NCBI GenBank assembly: GCA_944989445.1
Contig: CALYLW010000212.1
Location: 708,001-772,000 of the forward strand
Length of the DNA: 64,000 nt
Direction: 5' to 3'
Source: Ampullaceana balthica
Taxonomy: Eukaryota > Mollusca > Gastropoda > Lymnaeidae
Below the pieces are notes generated by a model. The model saw only the letters and a list, made by a program, of their open reading frames with translations, searched no databases and was not told the DNA's origin. Every line of letters begins with the position of its first letter. Within the stretch, counting starts at the first letter, position 1. Both the position numbers and the translations under genes were made by a program. Of this stretch, positions 24,401 to 39,400 are shown piece by piece.

Positions 24401-27400
24401 CATGTGACAACTTTCTACTGGTTGGTCAAACCCTACTTCCCATCCTCTTGTCACGTGATGGACTGTTTCCAGTATGTACCAATAACGGCCTCATTTGCAT
24501 AAAGTTTCTACTACTTCGCTTGACCCAAGGTCAACTGTAGCGTTGGTCGGGTCTAACCCCTAACCCCAACGGTTTTAAACTAAATGCGATTCTCAAACAT
24601 ATATTAAGGTACTCAACAGTTACCTTTAAAATTATCAGTAAAACCATCCTGTTTGATATTTAGTATTGTTTTAAACAATGGTATCTGCTGCAGTTAACTT
24701 CAACAAAGAACATATGCCTCTGTTTTCTTGTAAACTCAAAGCTACTGCATTGTGATCAAGCGAAATATGTTGACCATGCAAAAATAAAACAATAAGGATT
24801 TTGTATTTTGTTTTCTACAGGTGATGTTGTTAATATAGAATTCAACCTCCCTGAAGGACACTCGTGCGGGGTCGGGGTATTTCAAATAGGCAATTTTACT
24901 ATGGAGGGCTTCTGTAAAGATTCCTTTCAAACGTTAGAGGTGCAGCTTTTCTTGCCTATCGGCGGAGTGATTTTATGCGATGTGTACATCAGTGGAGGTA
25001 TTTACGACTGCTGAAATTTTTCTTTTTAATGGACCTTAGCTTATAATTTCCCGTGAGTTAAGCCAATGGTGTTTTCGATGCGAATGAGAACCCATTAATA
25101 CTTGTGATATGGTAACGAATGAGAACCCATTAATACTTGTGATATGGTAACGAATGAGAACCTATTAATACTTGTGATATGGTAACGAATGAGAACCCAT
25201 TAATACTTGTGATATGGTAACGAATGAGAACCTATTAATACTTGTGATATGGTAACGAATGAGAACCTATTAATACTTGTGATATGGTAACGAATGAGAA
25301 CCTATTAATACTTGTGATATGGTAACGAGACAAAACTTTGGTATGAAATCACAATAAGAAGAAATAACTCTATGAATGATGTTTGGTATTTAAAAAGTTG
25401 ACTTGTGGTATATTTTCTTCACTCTTAAATGCAAATGCACGGACAACAACAACAAACACACATTGTCAAGAATACTATGGTGAATTATTGTTTTAATCCG
25501 TTGTAGTTTTCAATGCCGTGCAGCCTTTAATGACAGATTATGTCACGTGGTGAATTATATGACAATTTAATACCATCAATGTACATAATTTCCGTTGTCT
25601 GTATGTATGTATGACTGTATGTATGTATGTATGTATGTATGGAATATTGCGTTTAAGTGGCGCTGCGATCGAGTTTGTATAACAATAATATGTGACGTCA
25701 TTGTTTTATGCTTATATTTAAATTTTTGGAAAGGGAACGATGTAAAAATAGGATTGGAGGATTTATAATTATTATGAAATATTTTGTGTACATTTCAGCA
25801 TGTCAAATATTTCGTATTTATCAAACTAGGATAAGTTACTTATGTTACTTATGTTATTTATTTCCGTTGTCTGTATGGATGTAAGTGATGTTAGGTGGCG
25901 CGGCGATCGATTTTGTTTTATATTGCTGTTTGAACAAAAAAAGATACCGTCAGTTTTGGCGGGTTATCTCTAGATTTAAGTTAATATTACAAGTAATTTC
26001 CATATACTGGTTGTCCTCCTTTAATTCATTGAAACAAATTTGATCATGTTCTATATGCTTATGGGATAAACATGAGTAACATATATTTTGTGTTAATAAA
26101 ATAAAATGTGGATGTACACACAAACAAAAATATTTATCGAATAAATTAATTTGCTAAGAAATGTTTTTAAAAAAACTACACAGAGAATAAAACTGACATA
26201 CTCAAATGATATTTCATTAAATACATATAAAAATAGATATTAACAATTTAACATTGAATAGTGATCCATAACAAAAAACCGCATATAAGATATTAAACCT
26301 TTAAAAAATATATTTACATCATAGTATGAAAAAAAATCGCGGGGAAAAATAATTCTACTTTGTGTAAGGAAAACTTCGTTTTAAGACTAATTCATTATAT
26401 TGCTGTGACTTTAAAAATTCTAGAAATGCTCCTTTGCATACGGCATATCAAATTTATAGTTTTAATGAGCTAAGAAATAACTCACAAAAAATTCAACTTT
26501 CATGTATTGTTCAAGGTCGGGAAATTTCTATGGGCATAAAGGACGTTGAAGTCAACTTTCAGCACACATCAAACACTACGTGGATTTACGACCTACGACT
26601 CTCAACATGTTTCATTGGAGCGGCAGTGGAACCCATAATAACAATCCAGTTTTCCAGCCCCCGTTACTTATTTTCTCTGCGCTTCAGGAATGAGAACTTG
26701 AGTAATTTCGGATATGTTATTTTTATTAAAATAAAATTAATTTAATTTTCGAAAATTTAATGTGATTTTTTACCCGTTTATTTTCAATGGTATGTTTTCA
26801 ATTGACAAAAATAATACTAAACATTTAAAGAATCAACAAAAGTACTAGAAAATACTGTTATTATGCCGCTGGATTTAAAATTGTATTTAAGTAGGGGTGT
26901 ACCAGATTCAATTTTTTTACATTATAGATTGAAATACGGCCGAAGCTTGAGCAAAATTCGTACAAATGGCCGGATTCAGGATTTACCAAACCCGAAGCGA
27001 AATCTGGTACACCCCTAATTTGAAGTACAGTGAAATAAAACAATTAACTGTGTCAATTCTTTTGTTTTCAAAAATTCATTATTTAAAAAATTAGGGTAGA
27101 TATTGTGTCACCCAAAGATAAGTTAAAATAGGAATTATAAATGTGTACTGACAAAAACATATGCGGCGACGTTGACACTTGTATATCATCTACACGTAAA
27201 GCATCGTATCAACGCATCATTTGACTAAAAAAATGGACATACTATTACAATGACTGCTAATTCTATCTCTTTGAAATTTTATTTTTTTTAAATTTCTTTA
27301 GCAAATGTAAAATGCATTCGGTTTGTTTTCTCTCTTTCAGATGAAATCTGGCCTAATTTTTTTCTAGCTTGCTACGAACAGTCGAAAAGGAAGAAGGTCT

Positions 27401-29265
27401 ATATGACGTCATTAGAGTTTTACAGAGTCAATGACTTTCTGGTGTTAAATTCGATAGGGCCAATATCCTTTGTTGAGATTAGCCTATCCGAAAATGGAAG
27501 AATGGTTTTTTTAACCATTTGTGAGCTAGAGGTTTTGGGAGGTAATTATACGTTGAAACATAGAGTTTCTAGAATTTAATATAACAAAGTTATATCTTTA
27601 AGTGTTTACTGATAATTGTTTTCCCATAGCGTTTTTTGTGTGAGTTTTATTTTGTTAATAGTTTTACAACGTTGTGAGCTCAAATTTCATCTCTTTAATA
27701 GTTTATATTTTAGCCCGTTTTGTAATTATATACCGATATTGGCTTAGTTGTATTTCTTTAAATTTTATTAATTTTATTATTATTTTAATACGATTACAGT
27801 TATTGTTTTTTATTACTTTTTTTGATGATTAGCTTGACTTCTATTAATACATGCACAAATGTGTATTTAATAGTCCTTAAGAATTATAAACTGCATATTT
27901 CATTTGACTGGTTTTTATCAAGTGTCTAGTATTTTATCCTGTTTACCCACCAAGTGAAACTCTTGTTATCCACTCCTATTTGTATATATTTAATGTATTT
28001 CAAGTAATTAATATAATAGTAACTATCTTTATTGCTTTCACGCGTTATAACTTACCAATACTTTCTAAACAATTGATTATTTTTCTTTTAAACAGAATGC
28101 GATAACGGCTACTATGGTTTAGAATGCAAAGAAAAGTGTTCCAACTATTGTTACAATGACACTTGTCACGGAGGTTACGGATATTGTTACGGCTGTGTTC
28201 ATTCGCGTTATGGGAGATTTTGTGAAAAGGGTGAGTTAGATGTATCTTATTTTGGGCCTTTTCTAGTTTAAAATAAATTGAAGTAACATTTTTAAAAAAT
28301 AATGTTAATATTGCCGGCAGAATTTTAAATTCAAAAGAAAATGATTAAATAGTGAACCACTTAAGATTATACGCAATGTGAACAATACCTTGATCGATAT
28401 ACTGCACTTCTAGACTCAGACAAACAATGACATGATTTTAATGGAATATGATATTTTTAAAAAAAATTCCTAAACTTAAAAAGAAATAATACTTGTTAAA
28501 CTTATCTTTTCTAATTGTAACTAAGAAATATTAATTTCAAAAAAAAATTAATAAACTTGTTTTAATGCTATCTTTATTTACAAAAAAGTACTTGAAAGAC
28601 AATTAATTTTGGAATTTGATGTGGCTGTTATGAATGAACTCTTGTTGATTTTTATTTAAAAAAAATAAAAATAAAAAAAAATAAAAAATTATTATTTATT
28701 TTTTATAGGATGAACGTAGTAAAAAAATGTCAGGTGAACTAGGTATTTTTAGGATACTAGCTTAGATTTGAGTAAGAAAATTGTATGACGTTTATGAATC
28801 AATTAGGTTATAATGCAACAGTTATCTTAAAAAAACACAAAAAAAACACAAAAAACACTATTTTTAAATGTGTTTTACCGATACGTATTTGTTCCTAAAC
28901 ATTAAATTGAGCCGTTGTACCAAAACTTATGTAAAAGAGAGTTCTAGCATTTCCTTATAAGAATCAACTGTTGGCTTGTTTGAACTTACGATGATTTATT
29001 TTACTATTTAAAAAACCAATAACAGAATGCTCTGAAAACTGTCTATTGGGGAACTGCACACAAAATGTGGGTTCGTGTGTTGGCGGTTGCAAGGCAGGTT
29101 TTTATGACTATGATTGTTCGATAGGTAAATTATCTTGAGATGTTCTATTTAATCTTATTTGAGTAATGCCTAAACCGTCTCTCTAGCCCCCTCCCCCACA
29201 ACTAACTACTATTACTAAAAAGCAAATAAATAATAATAATTGATCTTTGTGTGACAAAATTGTAC

Positions 29266-29337
<72 letters not shown>

Positions 29338-32300
29338 CAAGCAATGTGTGAAATCAGGCATTCTATAGAATGCCTAGGCAATGTATAGAATGCCTGATGG
29401 CTTCAGGCAAAGTATGAAATTTGTAAAACGTTTGCATACTTTGCCTATGCATTCTATAGAATGCCACATTTCGTTTAGGCAAAGTTTAAATAGAGCCCAA
29501 CAAAAGACTTTATTAATAATTATGTATTTTAAAGTGACAGTAACCCAAAATAAAGCACATGATGTACGGTCTCTATTATTTTTCGAGGTCTTCCTCTGAT
29601 TCCACATCTTATAAAGCATCGTCAGGTAGGGACGACGTTGTGGGGGCTACTTTAGTTCTTCAGGCAAATAGCTTTGTATGGTGATCTTTTAATCCCATAA
29701 TGAAAAGCTCTGTTCTTCTTGAGTTGGACGAACCGTAACCCTTCACTCCAGTGGCCAGTGATTTCATATTGCATCCCAGCACACAGCATTTGTTCAATGT
29801 CCTGGTTAGCTCTTTCGACGCTCCCCTAGCTTTGTGAGTGGCGCGGCTTACCATGAATGATCTTCACGGTGTGCTAGTACTCCTTTAGGCTGCTTACCAC
29901 ATTGTTTGCTAACTCCCTGCTGTTATCGGACTGTAGAATCATTGGAGCATCAAGCAACGTAAATATGTCTATGAACTGTTAAGCTACCTCTTGTGCCCTC
30001 TTTGTCTTCAGGGCCTTGAGAGCCACGAACTTGGTGGTATGATCTTGATACACCATTATAAAATTGTATTCCCCATCAGGATGGGATTGAAAATCGATGA
30101 GATCGACCTGACAACAAAAGTTGAATTCAGAAAAAGCCATCAGCTTGACCACAATCCGTTTTTTGACGCCTTTTTGTTTTGTTCTTGCAAGGTGCACTAC
30201 GGTTAATACACATTTTAATATCATGACTGTTAGCGTTCTTGTATTTGGGCAAAACATAATTCAACATTCCGTCCCGTCCTCCATAACCAATTGCCAAATG
30301 GGCTTTATGAAGTACGTCAAATATCTCGGAGTCTGCGACGTAAAACAGCATGACACTCAGGCCTTCTTTAACGGGGTAGATCAACTTACTCTTATTTTCC
30401 ACCATCATAACATTATAGTGGTTCATCAGCCAGTGGTCCTGTGGTTCTTGCTTAATGGTGGTCTTAGCAATTTTCACATCGTCCACCAATCTTAGTAACA
30501 GTTTCGGTTTTTAAAAAACGCTCTTTTTAGCAGCATTGGCTCTTACTTAGATAACTCATCGTAGAACCATCGTTGCATGTCAACACGACGAGATTCCTGT
30601 CCCAGCACTGCATTCTCTCCCGACATGGTCACACGGCAATCCTATGAGAAACGTTATGGGAGAACGTCTGTGGAATCTCAGCCGGGTGATATAAACTGAC
30701 CTCGTGAGAAGAATTTTTGCAATATTGTCTTTGATTTGGTAGTGGAACCTTGTACCGGCTAAACACGGTTTTACAATAACTTTCAACACTCACAGGCTTC
30801 CATCGCTATCATCAAACAACGACCAAAGCGCCACCGCCAATATCAGTGGCTGGAAAAAGGGCGGGTATAGCCCAAATACCATATACATACTTTGCCGGAT
30901 GACAACTCGGCATTCTATAGAATGCCTAGGCAATGTATGAAATAGCAATCTTTTAATACTTTGCCTGAAACCATCAGGCATTCTATACATTGTCTAGGTA
31001 TTCTATAGAATGCCTGAATTTCACACTTTGCCTGTAACTGTAACATATATATATATATATCATAGGTACGATAGTTATGTTTACAACACTTGTATAATGA
31101 GGCTAGAAATTAGTATAACCTTTCTCTCACACCACCATGTGTGACATTTTAATTTTTTTTTAAAGCAAAAAGTTCATTATTAAGAAAATGATGTAGAATT
31201 ATTTCATTCAAAGTTTATGAAATTACTTCATGATTCGTGCTAAATTGTGAAAAAAAAATTAAAATTAACTATTAAAAAAATAATTGTATAGAAAAGATAA
31301 AATGTATAGAAAAAAATGTCTTCAAAATGTATAATTACAGTTGAAAATCTTATGTCAGTAAATCTTTGGTGGTTAATCTAAAACACTTGTCCATAAAAAT
31401 GATTGCTCAACAAATTTAAATTTCACATATAATTAGCAAAAATTTTCGTTTGCTGGAACTACACAAAATGTTAAGAAAAAAATATATATCATAATGAGCA
31501 CTAGAAATTCAGATACAGTCTAAGAATTTTCTCGTCTTACTTAGTTTTTAATTAATAAAATTGATGACATTTTTACGCTTCCATCATTGTTGTAAGGCAC
31601 ATAAGACCTGGCTAGAAAGTTCAAATCCGAATCAGTGTAATGCTGAAACGTGTGATTGATAACAAAATACATAATTTAAACCCTGGAACGTTATAATATT
31701 TTAGAAATGTACCGGTGCGAAATTTACCTTAATTTTGATTTATTAATTTTGAGATTTAAATTAAAATATTTGCAGCTTGTGAAGCGGGAACATGGGGACC
31801 CGACTGTTTATTTGATTGCCTTAGCGAAAACTGTGATGACGCTTCTTGTAACAAGGACACTGGTCTGTGTGACAGAGGCTGTGCTGGCTTTTCGGACTTC
31901 CCTAACTGTACCACTGGTAAGTTTCAAAGGTAAACATATTTTAATATCCCAAGGTTTTACATTTTTATTTTTAGAGATAACGAAAACCGAAATTTTTAAA
32001 AGTTAAAATTAAAACCACATTTAAGAGGGAATATGCATTGAATTTCAATTTTAAAAAAAAGTATAGTAGTTTTTTCAGTTAGCAGTTTTTTTTAAAGTTT
32101 AACAGTTAAGTCGTTTTGGGTCTACTTCATTATTAGATTCTTTTATACATTTTCAACAAATGTTTTCCTTCATTTATAATTTATAGTAATAATATTATTA
32201 TGATGTGTATCGTTATCCTTTTATCTGAGGTATTAAGAAAAAAAAGAATATACTACTACCTGTTAGTTTTTGGTAAATGAATTCTATGGTAAATAAAAAG

Positions 32301-33356
32301 TAATAACCATTTGACAACTTTGTATTTCAAATTGTTTTTCAGCTATCCGTAGAATAGGTAAGTAGCTTAATAATTTATAATTCAATAACTTTTAGTTTTT
32401 AGGCATTTACGAAGATTAACTACTTAAAAACAACTGCTCCGCTTGTTAAAGTAGAGAACACATTTTAACAGAGCTTTAAATGATTTAAAATATAATAAAA
32501 ACGAAATAGTGTGGAAAAAATACAACACCTTCTATAACTATAGTACACATGCATGGAAGACAGAAGCAAACTTTCATAAACGCACATTTTCTCACTAATA
32601 TTGCTATTGGGAGAAGCTTTCAGAAAAATAAATGGAGTGGAGCTTTCTTGAGGGGGTATAGAATCACCAACTGTGAACGCCCCATATACTTTTTTCACAC
32701 ATGAAATGTTATGTTTGAGATTAGGTGAAAAGACTGCCTGGCTACATAAATTCGAGGTAGTCTATTAACTAAAATTAATTAGCTTTCTGCTGTGTGGGCC
32801 AGTACTGCTTACTTTGTAAATTGACAAAAATGGTCAAGGATTTCGATTTATCTAAACGTAAAACCACAATAAAACTAAAGGTGTGCAATGATTTTTAATG
32901 TTAAGACATAATGACCACCAGGTGCTCTTAACTTCGATTTCACATAAGGCACCTAATGTCAAAGCAAAAAAATTTATAACACAACTATTAGATAACTTCA
33001 TTTTATTATTGTTTCCAGTTTTGGAAATAACAAAATACAATATATATCGTTTATATTTCATTATTAAAAACTCACGAAATGCAGATGATACATGTGATCA
33101 AGATTACGTTGGTAACAAATGCAAAAACCATTGTCATTGCAAGGACTACAACTGTGATACAAAAGGTGGTTGTCTTAATGGATCACACTGTGTACGGCCA
33201 TGGTTTCACGACAGCTGCCAATATCGTAGGTACAAATTTGTATTGTGGGTCGTTCCGTTGTTTATTTGCAGGAAGAAGCACAACACACATTTCAGTTTAA
33301 ATGGTCATTAAATGTCGAAAAATAATTGATTGATATGTATCAATATATATACCGTG

Positions 33357-33420
<64 letters not shown>

Positions 33421-36400
33421 TTAAAAAGAGACGTAGATATACATATATACGGATGGATTGATTGTATGAAGATGATTGGATGGATGAATGGGTGAATGGA
33501 AAGACGGATAGACTGACATAATGATTTACAGATGGATGGTCTAAAAGAAACACAGGCGAATGATGGACGGCTGGCTGTATAGGATGTTGGAAAGATGATG
33601 GGTTTGATTGATAGATTGATGATCGGATTGACAGATTGATTGAAATATGAAATTTTACTGTAATTTTTTTGAATCAGGTGGGCAGCTCTTGATTCACACC
33701 CTGCTGGTTTACATCTTACTAGGCTGACATAAAACAAAATCTTTGGTAAATAGCCTAACCTGTGGCGTATCATAGGGTTAAATTTTAGGGGAAAAAACTT
33801 TTATCTATGTACACGAGGCAGCTTGGCAGAATCGATAGTGATCAAACTATGCCTGGATGACATATTACGATGGCAGCTTTACAAAACTGTTCACCGTTAT
33901 CTTTAGACTTGAAATACTTTTCTTCAGGGTGTCGAAGATTGCTGTCTTCTTTTGAAATCATAGATGTCATTAAGCGCAATAAAATTACACGACGACAAAG
34001 AAGAAGCAGTCACGTGTGGTCGAAATCTATCTCTCGAAATGGCTATGGCCTCTATAACGTTTTATACTTCTGATATCTCGGAGTCAATCAACGTTAGACC
34101 TCTCGGCGTCTACACTAACTGTACACTATCAATATTTGACTCTCTATTTGTTTTTTTTGGTCGGGCACTCTTTATGTCATCTACGTGCCCTGTTGCAATT
34201 TTTCCTAAAATAAATAAGAAAAAAAACATAGATACCGTAAAATTCCCTGTATTATAATTGAGTGTGATTAACTGCAACATTTGTTTACGGCGATTGCTTC
34301 AAAACCCACTGTAAAAAAGACAAAATGAAAACCACTACTTTTTGCTTGTATTTCAAAGGAGAATGTCAGACTAAGTCAAATCGCTTCTTTTTGGGATATG
34401 CACCAGCTTTCTTTATCTGAGTGACAAAACCATAAAATCGTGTCTCTGAAAAACGGCTGTATAGATGGATCAACAACACATTAATTTAAGAAATGTGACT
34501 TAAAATTATGGATGTATAAGTGGGCTACGTTTCTCTACACAGTTTATGTTTTGATGGGTACAGATATAAGTCTTCTAAAGCTCACCCTTTTGAAGCAAAT
34601 GCGCACAATTTATAGAACAGATAAGTGGAGAAAAACTATTTAATTGAAAGAATTTCGAAAACTTAATGACCTTTTCACAAAACCTAAAGTGTGAAGACAA
34701 AAGCCCGATGAACATGACGGACAAATTTGACATTTTACACTAATGAAAAGAAACCAATATGTTCATGTTTAATTTATGAAAAGAAACCAATATATTCATG
34801 TTTAATTTAAATTTTAAATGAAAGATACATGGATGAATGTATGATCTTCTTGATTGATGTATTGAAGGATATAGGAATTTAAGGATGGACCATTTTCTCG
34901 ACTTATGTACCTAATAAATCATTTTTGTTCAATGACGATAATCTTAATTAGATACTTGAGATTCTCAAAAAACCATGACGAAATACAAATTATTCGTCCA
35001 TCATCATAGATGTGTCTGAACATATGACACCAAGATATATTTTATGAAAACTGCGAACCTTAGCAAAGACATTTTCAATACTTAAGATTAGTGTTTGTTT
35101 TCTCCTTGTCACAGACGACGCAGCCTACAATTCAACACCTGAACTCCAAAATTTGACAGATCACGATGACACCAGCTGTTTGAGACCAGACATCAGAATG
35201 GTGACGGTTAATTTTTACGAACCGCTAATATTTACCTGGGTACTCGTTATGTTCGAAAAAGAAGGTGTGTAGTGTGTTGAGGGGGTTTAGAAATGCTAAA
35301 ATATTAGTTTTTTATTCTTAAAATTTAAAGCTAATGTAAACTAAAAATAAAAAAAGTAAAAAAGTAAAGTATTTTCTTTAAATATTTTAAAATGAAGTCT
35401 ATAAAGCTTCAACATTTTTAAAGTTAATTCAAAAGTACTTTTTTAAATGCATCATGTTTTAGTTTTCTCTTTTCTAGGCGTTGTTTTGTTTCTCTTGTTA
35501 AATATAACGTTTATCAATTGCTAATATGTTTCTTATGTAGAACCCATACTTTTTTAAGCTATGAACATTTTTTTTCATTAATTGAGAGTTAATTGTTCTC
35601 GAAAGTGTAGATCTAGAGGACGCCATTACGATTTTTAAAAATTATTTTTAAGTACTTGAGCCCGTGGTATAATTGTGCCAAGTAAAAGGAAAATAAATTC
35701 TAAATTAATTAAATTCTGATGATTTTAATTTATCCTTTTTTATACTTAAAAAAAATATGAAAACAAAATATCCAAAACTAATCATATTGATCAAAACGTA
35801 CATTTTTTTTTAAGTATGGAATTTATTATTGTACATGCAAGTAATACGGAAAAACGTGACGTCTTCTTGTGAAAATCAAAGAACTCTCCAAAAACTACCA
35901 TACACGTTTGAGATCTACTGTCAGAATGTTGCCGTCGTAGAAAGCGTGTCTTTAACATGGGAGGGGGATTCATCTATTTGTTCATTGTACATCAGTGGCG
36001 GTAAGTGTTCTGAAACGAATACATATTTGTGACCTACTGGTATGGTATACACCAAAAAAAAATTACAAAATAACTGAAGAAATCAAACAATGTATTTTTT
36101 CGATGAAGTACTTACATGGTTCCTGATTCGTCATTTTGTTTAGTAGTTATAAAATAAAACATGTTTTTTAAAATAAAATATTGAAAGTAAGATAATGTCT
36201 AGCTTTGACAATAGTTTAAAGTAAGTTCAATTAAATTTTAAAAAATATTTCTAGAAGAACTAACACCGTACATATGGTTAAATTACAGTTACTAATATTT
36301 TAAAATGTATTTCAGATGTTTATATATATTATTTATATGAAGGGAAAAAATATAATTTGTAAAATGAACAAATTCCTTTTAAAAAGTTGTCAGACTAATT

Positions 36401-39400
36401 TAAAATGTTAAATATTTATAATGGCATAAACATGTTTTACGGCTGCTGGTTCAATTTAAGCTATGATACTTCTTTAAATCATTTGTATTACTTAAAGATT
36501 ACTGTTGTTCATAAAAGCACAGGCGATATACAAATATGTAAAGATGACTTATAACTCATAACATTTTAAAGTCAACATAAATTGACCAACCCAGACCCAT
36601 TCAACAAACAACTCACATTAATAGACACATATTAAGCAGCGTTTCTTTAACGCCCGGCTCTAACTTAGTCATAATTTGCATTTTCAAGCATAACCTTGTG
36701 TATAAAAGTAGTTGATTGATATTTATGTAATGTGCTCATCTGATGATGTTTTTTTTCTGAATAGTAAGAATGCAAACTTAGTTTTAAATCTATTTTAATT
36801 CTACTGATTGTAGCTTTAGAAAAATTAATAATTTCATATCATTTTATGAAATGAAGTTGTATTGCAGGACGAAGTTTTGCTCCAATCATCAGGGTTGAAT
36901 TACCTCAGCACATACAAATTGATGCTAAATTCAAACAACTTTTGACTTCTTTGACCGATGAGAAAAGGCGGAGACAAAAATGTTTAAATGTGAATAGCGT
37001 GGGTTTCAGAAGCGTTTTTATTACTCTAGAAGAACCCAGGCTTATTACAAAAATTGTATTACATACAAGTAAGTAACAAACTAAACACAGAAATCTGTTT
37101 AACCTTTTACAAAATAAATTTTGGCTACGACAAAATTGATATCACGTTATGTTATAATACCAATTTGTACATGTCAAATGAAAACCTATTTTGTAAACAG
37201 TGGAACATTTATAAGTTCAATGTTGATATTTAACAAAGGAGTCTTCAAATCAATATAAATGTTACGAGGCGGTTAAAACATTAACTAATATGCTTCTATA
37301 TATTTTTATAAACTAAAAATCTGGAATTTGTTAAAATTTTAGCATGTAAATGGAATTGAAATTGTAATAATGTGTTTTACTTAAAACTATATCTGATCCA
37401 TAACTTTCGTTTTCATATTTTTAATGCAGTTTTTAGAATCTAAAAAGCCGTTTAAACCATTTGGATTATGAAATAGAATTAAAAATGAAAACAATTTTTT
37501 GTTTAAGTCTTGAAAGTTTTAGTATAGATCTCATGTTATCTGTATGATATTATTTTAAAATTACGCTAACATTATACATTATAAATAACCTTTCTTTAAA
37601 AAATCTGTTTTAAAAACTGTTTTAAAATATATTTTTACACTTTTCTAACAACTCTTGCACCTCTACTGTTTTAACAAGATCAAATACAATTTATTCACGT
37701 CATTTCTTGCTGCTTAAAAGGTGTTTCAGAGAAGGACATGCATGATTACCTATTCACAATAAGGTTGTACGATTATCATAAAAATACTTTTTATGAAGCC
37801 AACTCCACGGAGCTAATTCACTCTAAAACATTAATTCCCAAACAATTGAATATTGCTATAAAAGAAATTCGTCTGGAAGTTATAAGACGATCAATTAATT
37901 TGTGTTATGTTGAAGTTTTTGGAGGTAAGTGTCGAAATACTTATTGAATACTAACTTTTAATTGTTTTTTTTAATGTTATTGTGAATGTTCGTCAAATGC
38001 TATTAAATTATGTGTTGTTTTGGTTTTTGACGACCAAAGCTAACGACTATTTTTTGTGTGTCCCATAACTTTTTTACGAGGTCGTAGGGGGTTCTAATGT
38101 TTCCATTAGTACATTCTCGGGCTTAGTAGACCTTGGCTGCGCCCATCCCTCTCCAGGTCAGCGGAGGACTTCCTTAGCGTTAGTCATTCATCAACCTTTT
38201 TTATAGTGAATTTAACGTGGGCTAGATCCCACGCCCCTCAGATACTATTTAGAAGGAAGAAAAACTCTTGACTTTTCTCTTTCCATTTAGAAGCAGCTGT
38301 TTAGTTATTGCTTTATTAGTGAAACTAAATTAAATAAAATTCCTTCAGAAAATTCTTTGCTGGAATTTATTTTGTCTACAATTTTATAGGAGTCTTGTGT
38401 TACAAACTGAAATGTATAGGAATTTCATCTTGGTGGTCGTCAAGTTATTTTGAAAATGATACTGTTTTTTTTTAAAGAGTGATTTTTATTTTCCTAAATT
38501 GGATTAGTATTTGGGATATAATTTAATTTAAAAAAAAAGAAATTAAATATGGATTATAAACCATTTCTTGCTGACGTGTGAGGAAATTCAGGAATAGAAA
38601 ACTGCTGTTTATTTTTGTGTCATATAAAGAGTTTGTGTGTTTTATTTACTAATATATATCAATCGAAATATGTGATTAACATACTATAAACGCGAGAACG
38701 CGAAACTTTAAACGTAATAGAATTTATCTATGCATTAAAGTCAAATGTTGTAAAATATAACAATATATTAAAATATTTTTTTTACATATCTAATATTTGC
38801 AAGTTATGCTTTATTCGTAAATCTGAAAATCGATTCTATAAAGTCTACTTTATTTTAGCCATATATATAAAATAATAAGTATCATAGAAACATATAGCAT
38901 ACTAACTGATAAGTTAAGTTTTTTGTTCATAAATTCTATTACCTTTTAGACATTTCTAAAAAAAGTAAACTGTAAAAAATTCCATTCAGAATGTTATCCC
39001 CCTTTTCAGAATGTTATCCCCCTTTCTTTGGGCTGGAATGCGATGAAACGTGCCGGTTTAGTTGCCGAAATGGAAAGTGCAACTTTGATGGCTCCTGCCA
39101 TGGGTGCCTCAGAGGGGGAAGTGGAGCCTATTGTCTGATCGGTACGAAATACAAATTCAGATATCTTGATAAAACACGAAACTTGGTAAATATATACACA
39201 TGATTACCTAGATACATTTTGGTGCCCCTAGTTGTAATGGCTGTAGTTAAATATGACGACTCCAAAACCTATGAATAGTTTTTTTTTAAATTATTATTAT
39301 TATTTTTTAATCTTAACTTGTTAAGAGATGCTATCAAACACGATTTAAATGAATATCAAAGATAACGCACACAAGTGGTTAGTCACCATTTATATATATA

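Noticed and set aside
25082..25326. Regular 35-bp repeats as a CRISPR array
   Set aside because: Units are contiguous with no spacers between them, and the surroundings are eukaryotic intron sequence.
29381..29599. Palindromic end of the Ginger-like element as a structured RNA gene
   Set aside because: The same modules occur inverted at the other end at 30880-31040, so they are transposon termini.
33297..33773. 158-codon minus-strand ORF
   Set aside because: Mostly translation of the TA microsatellite and GGAT-type repeats (poly-Tyr-Ile).
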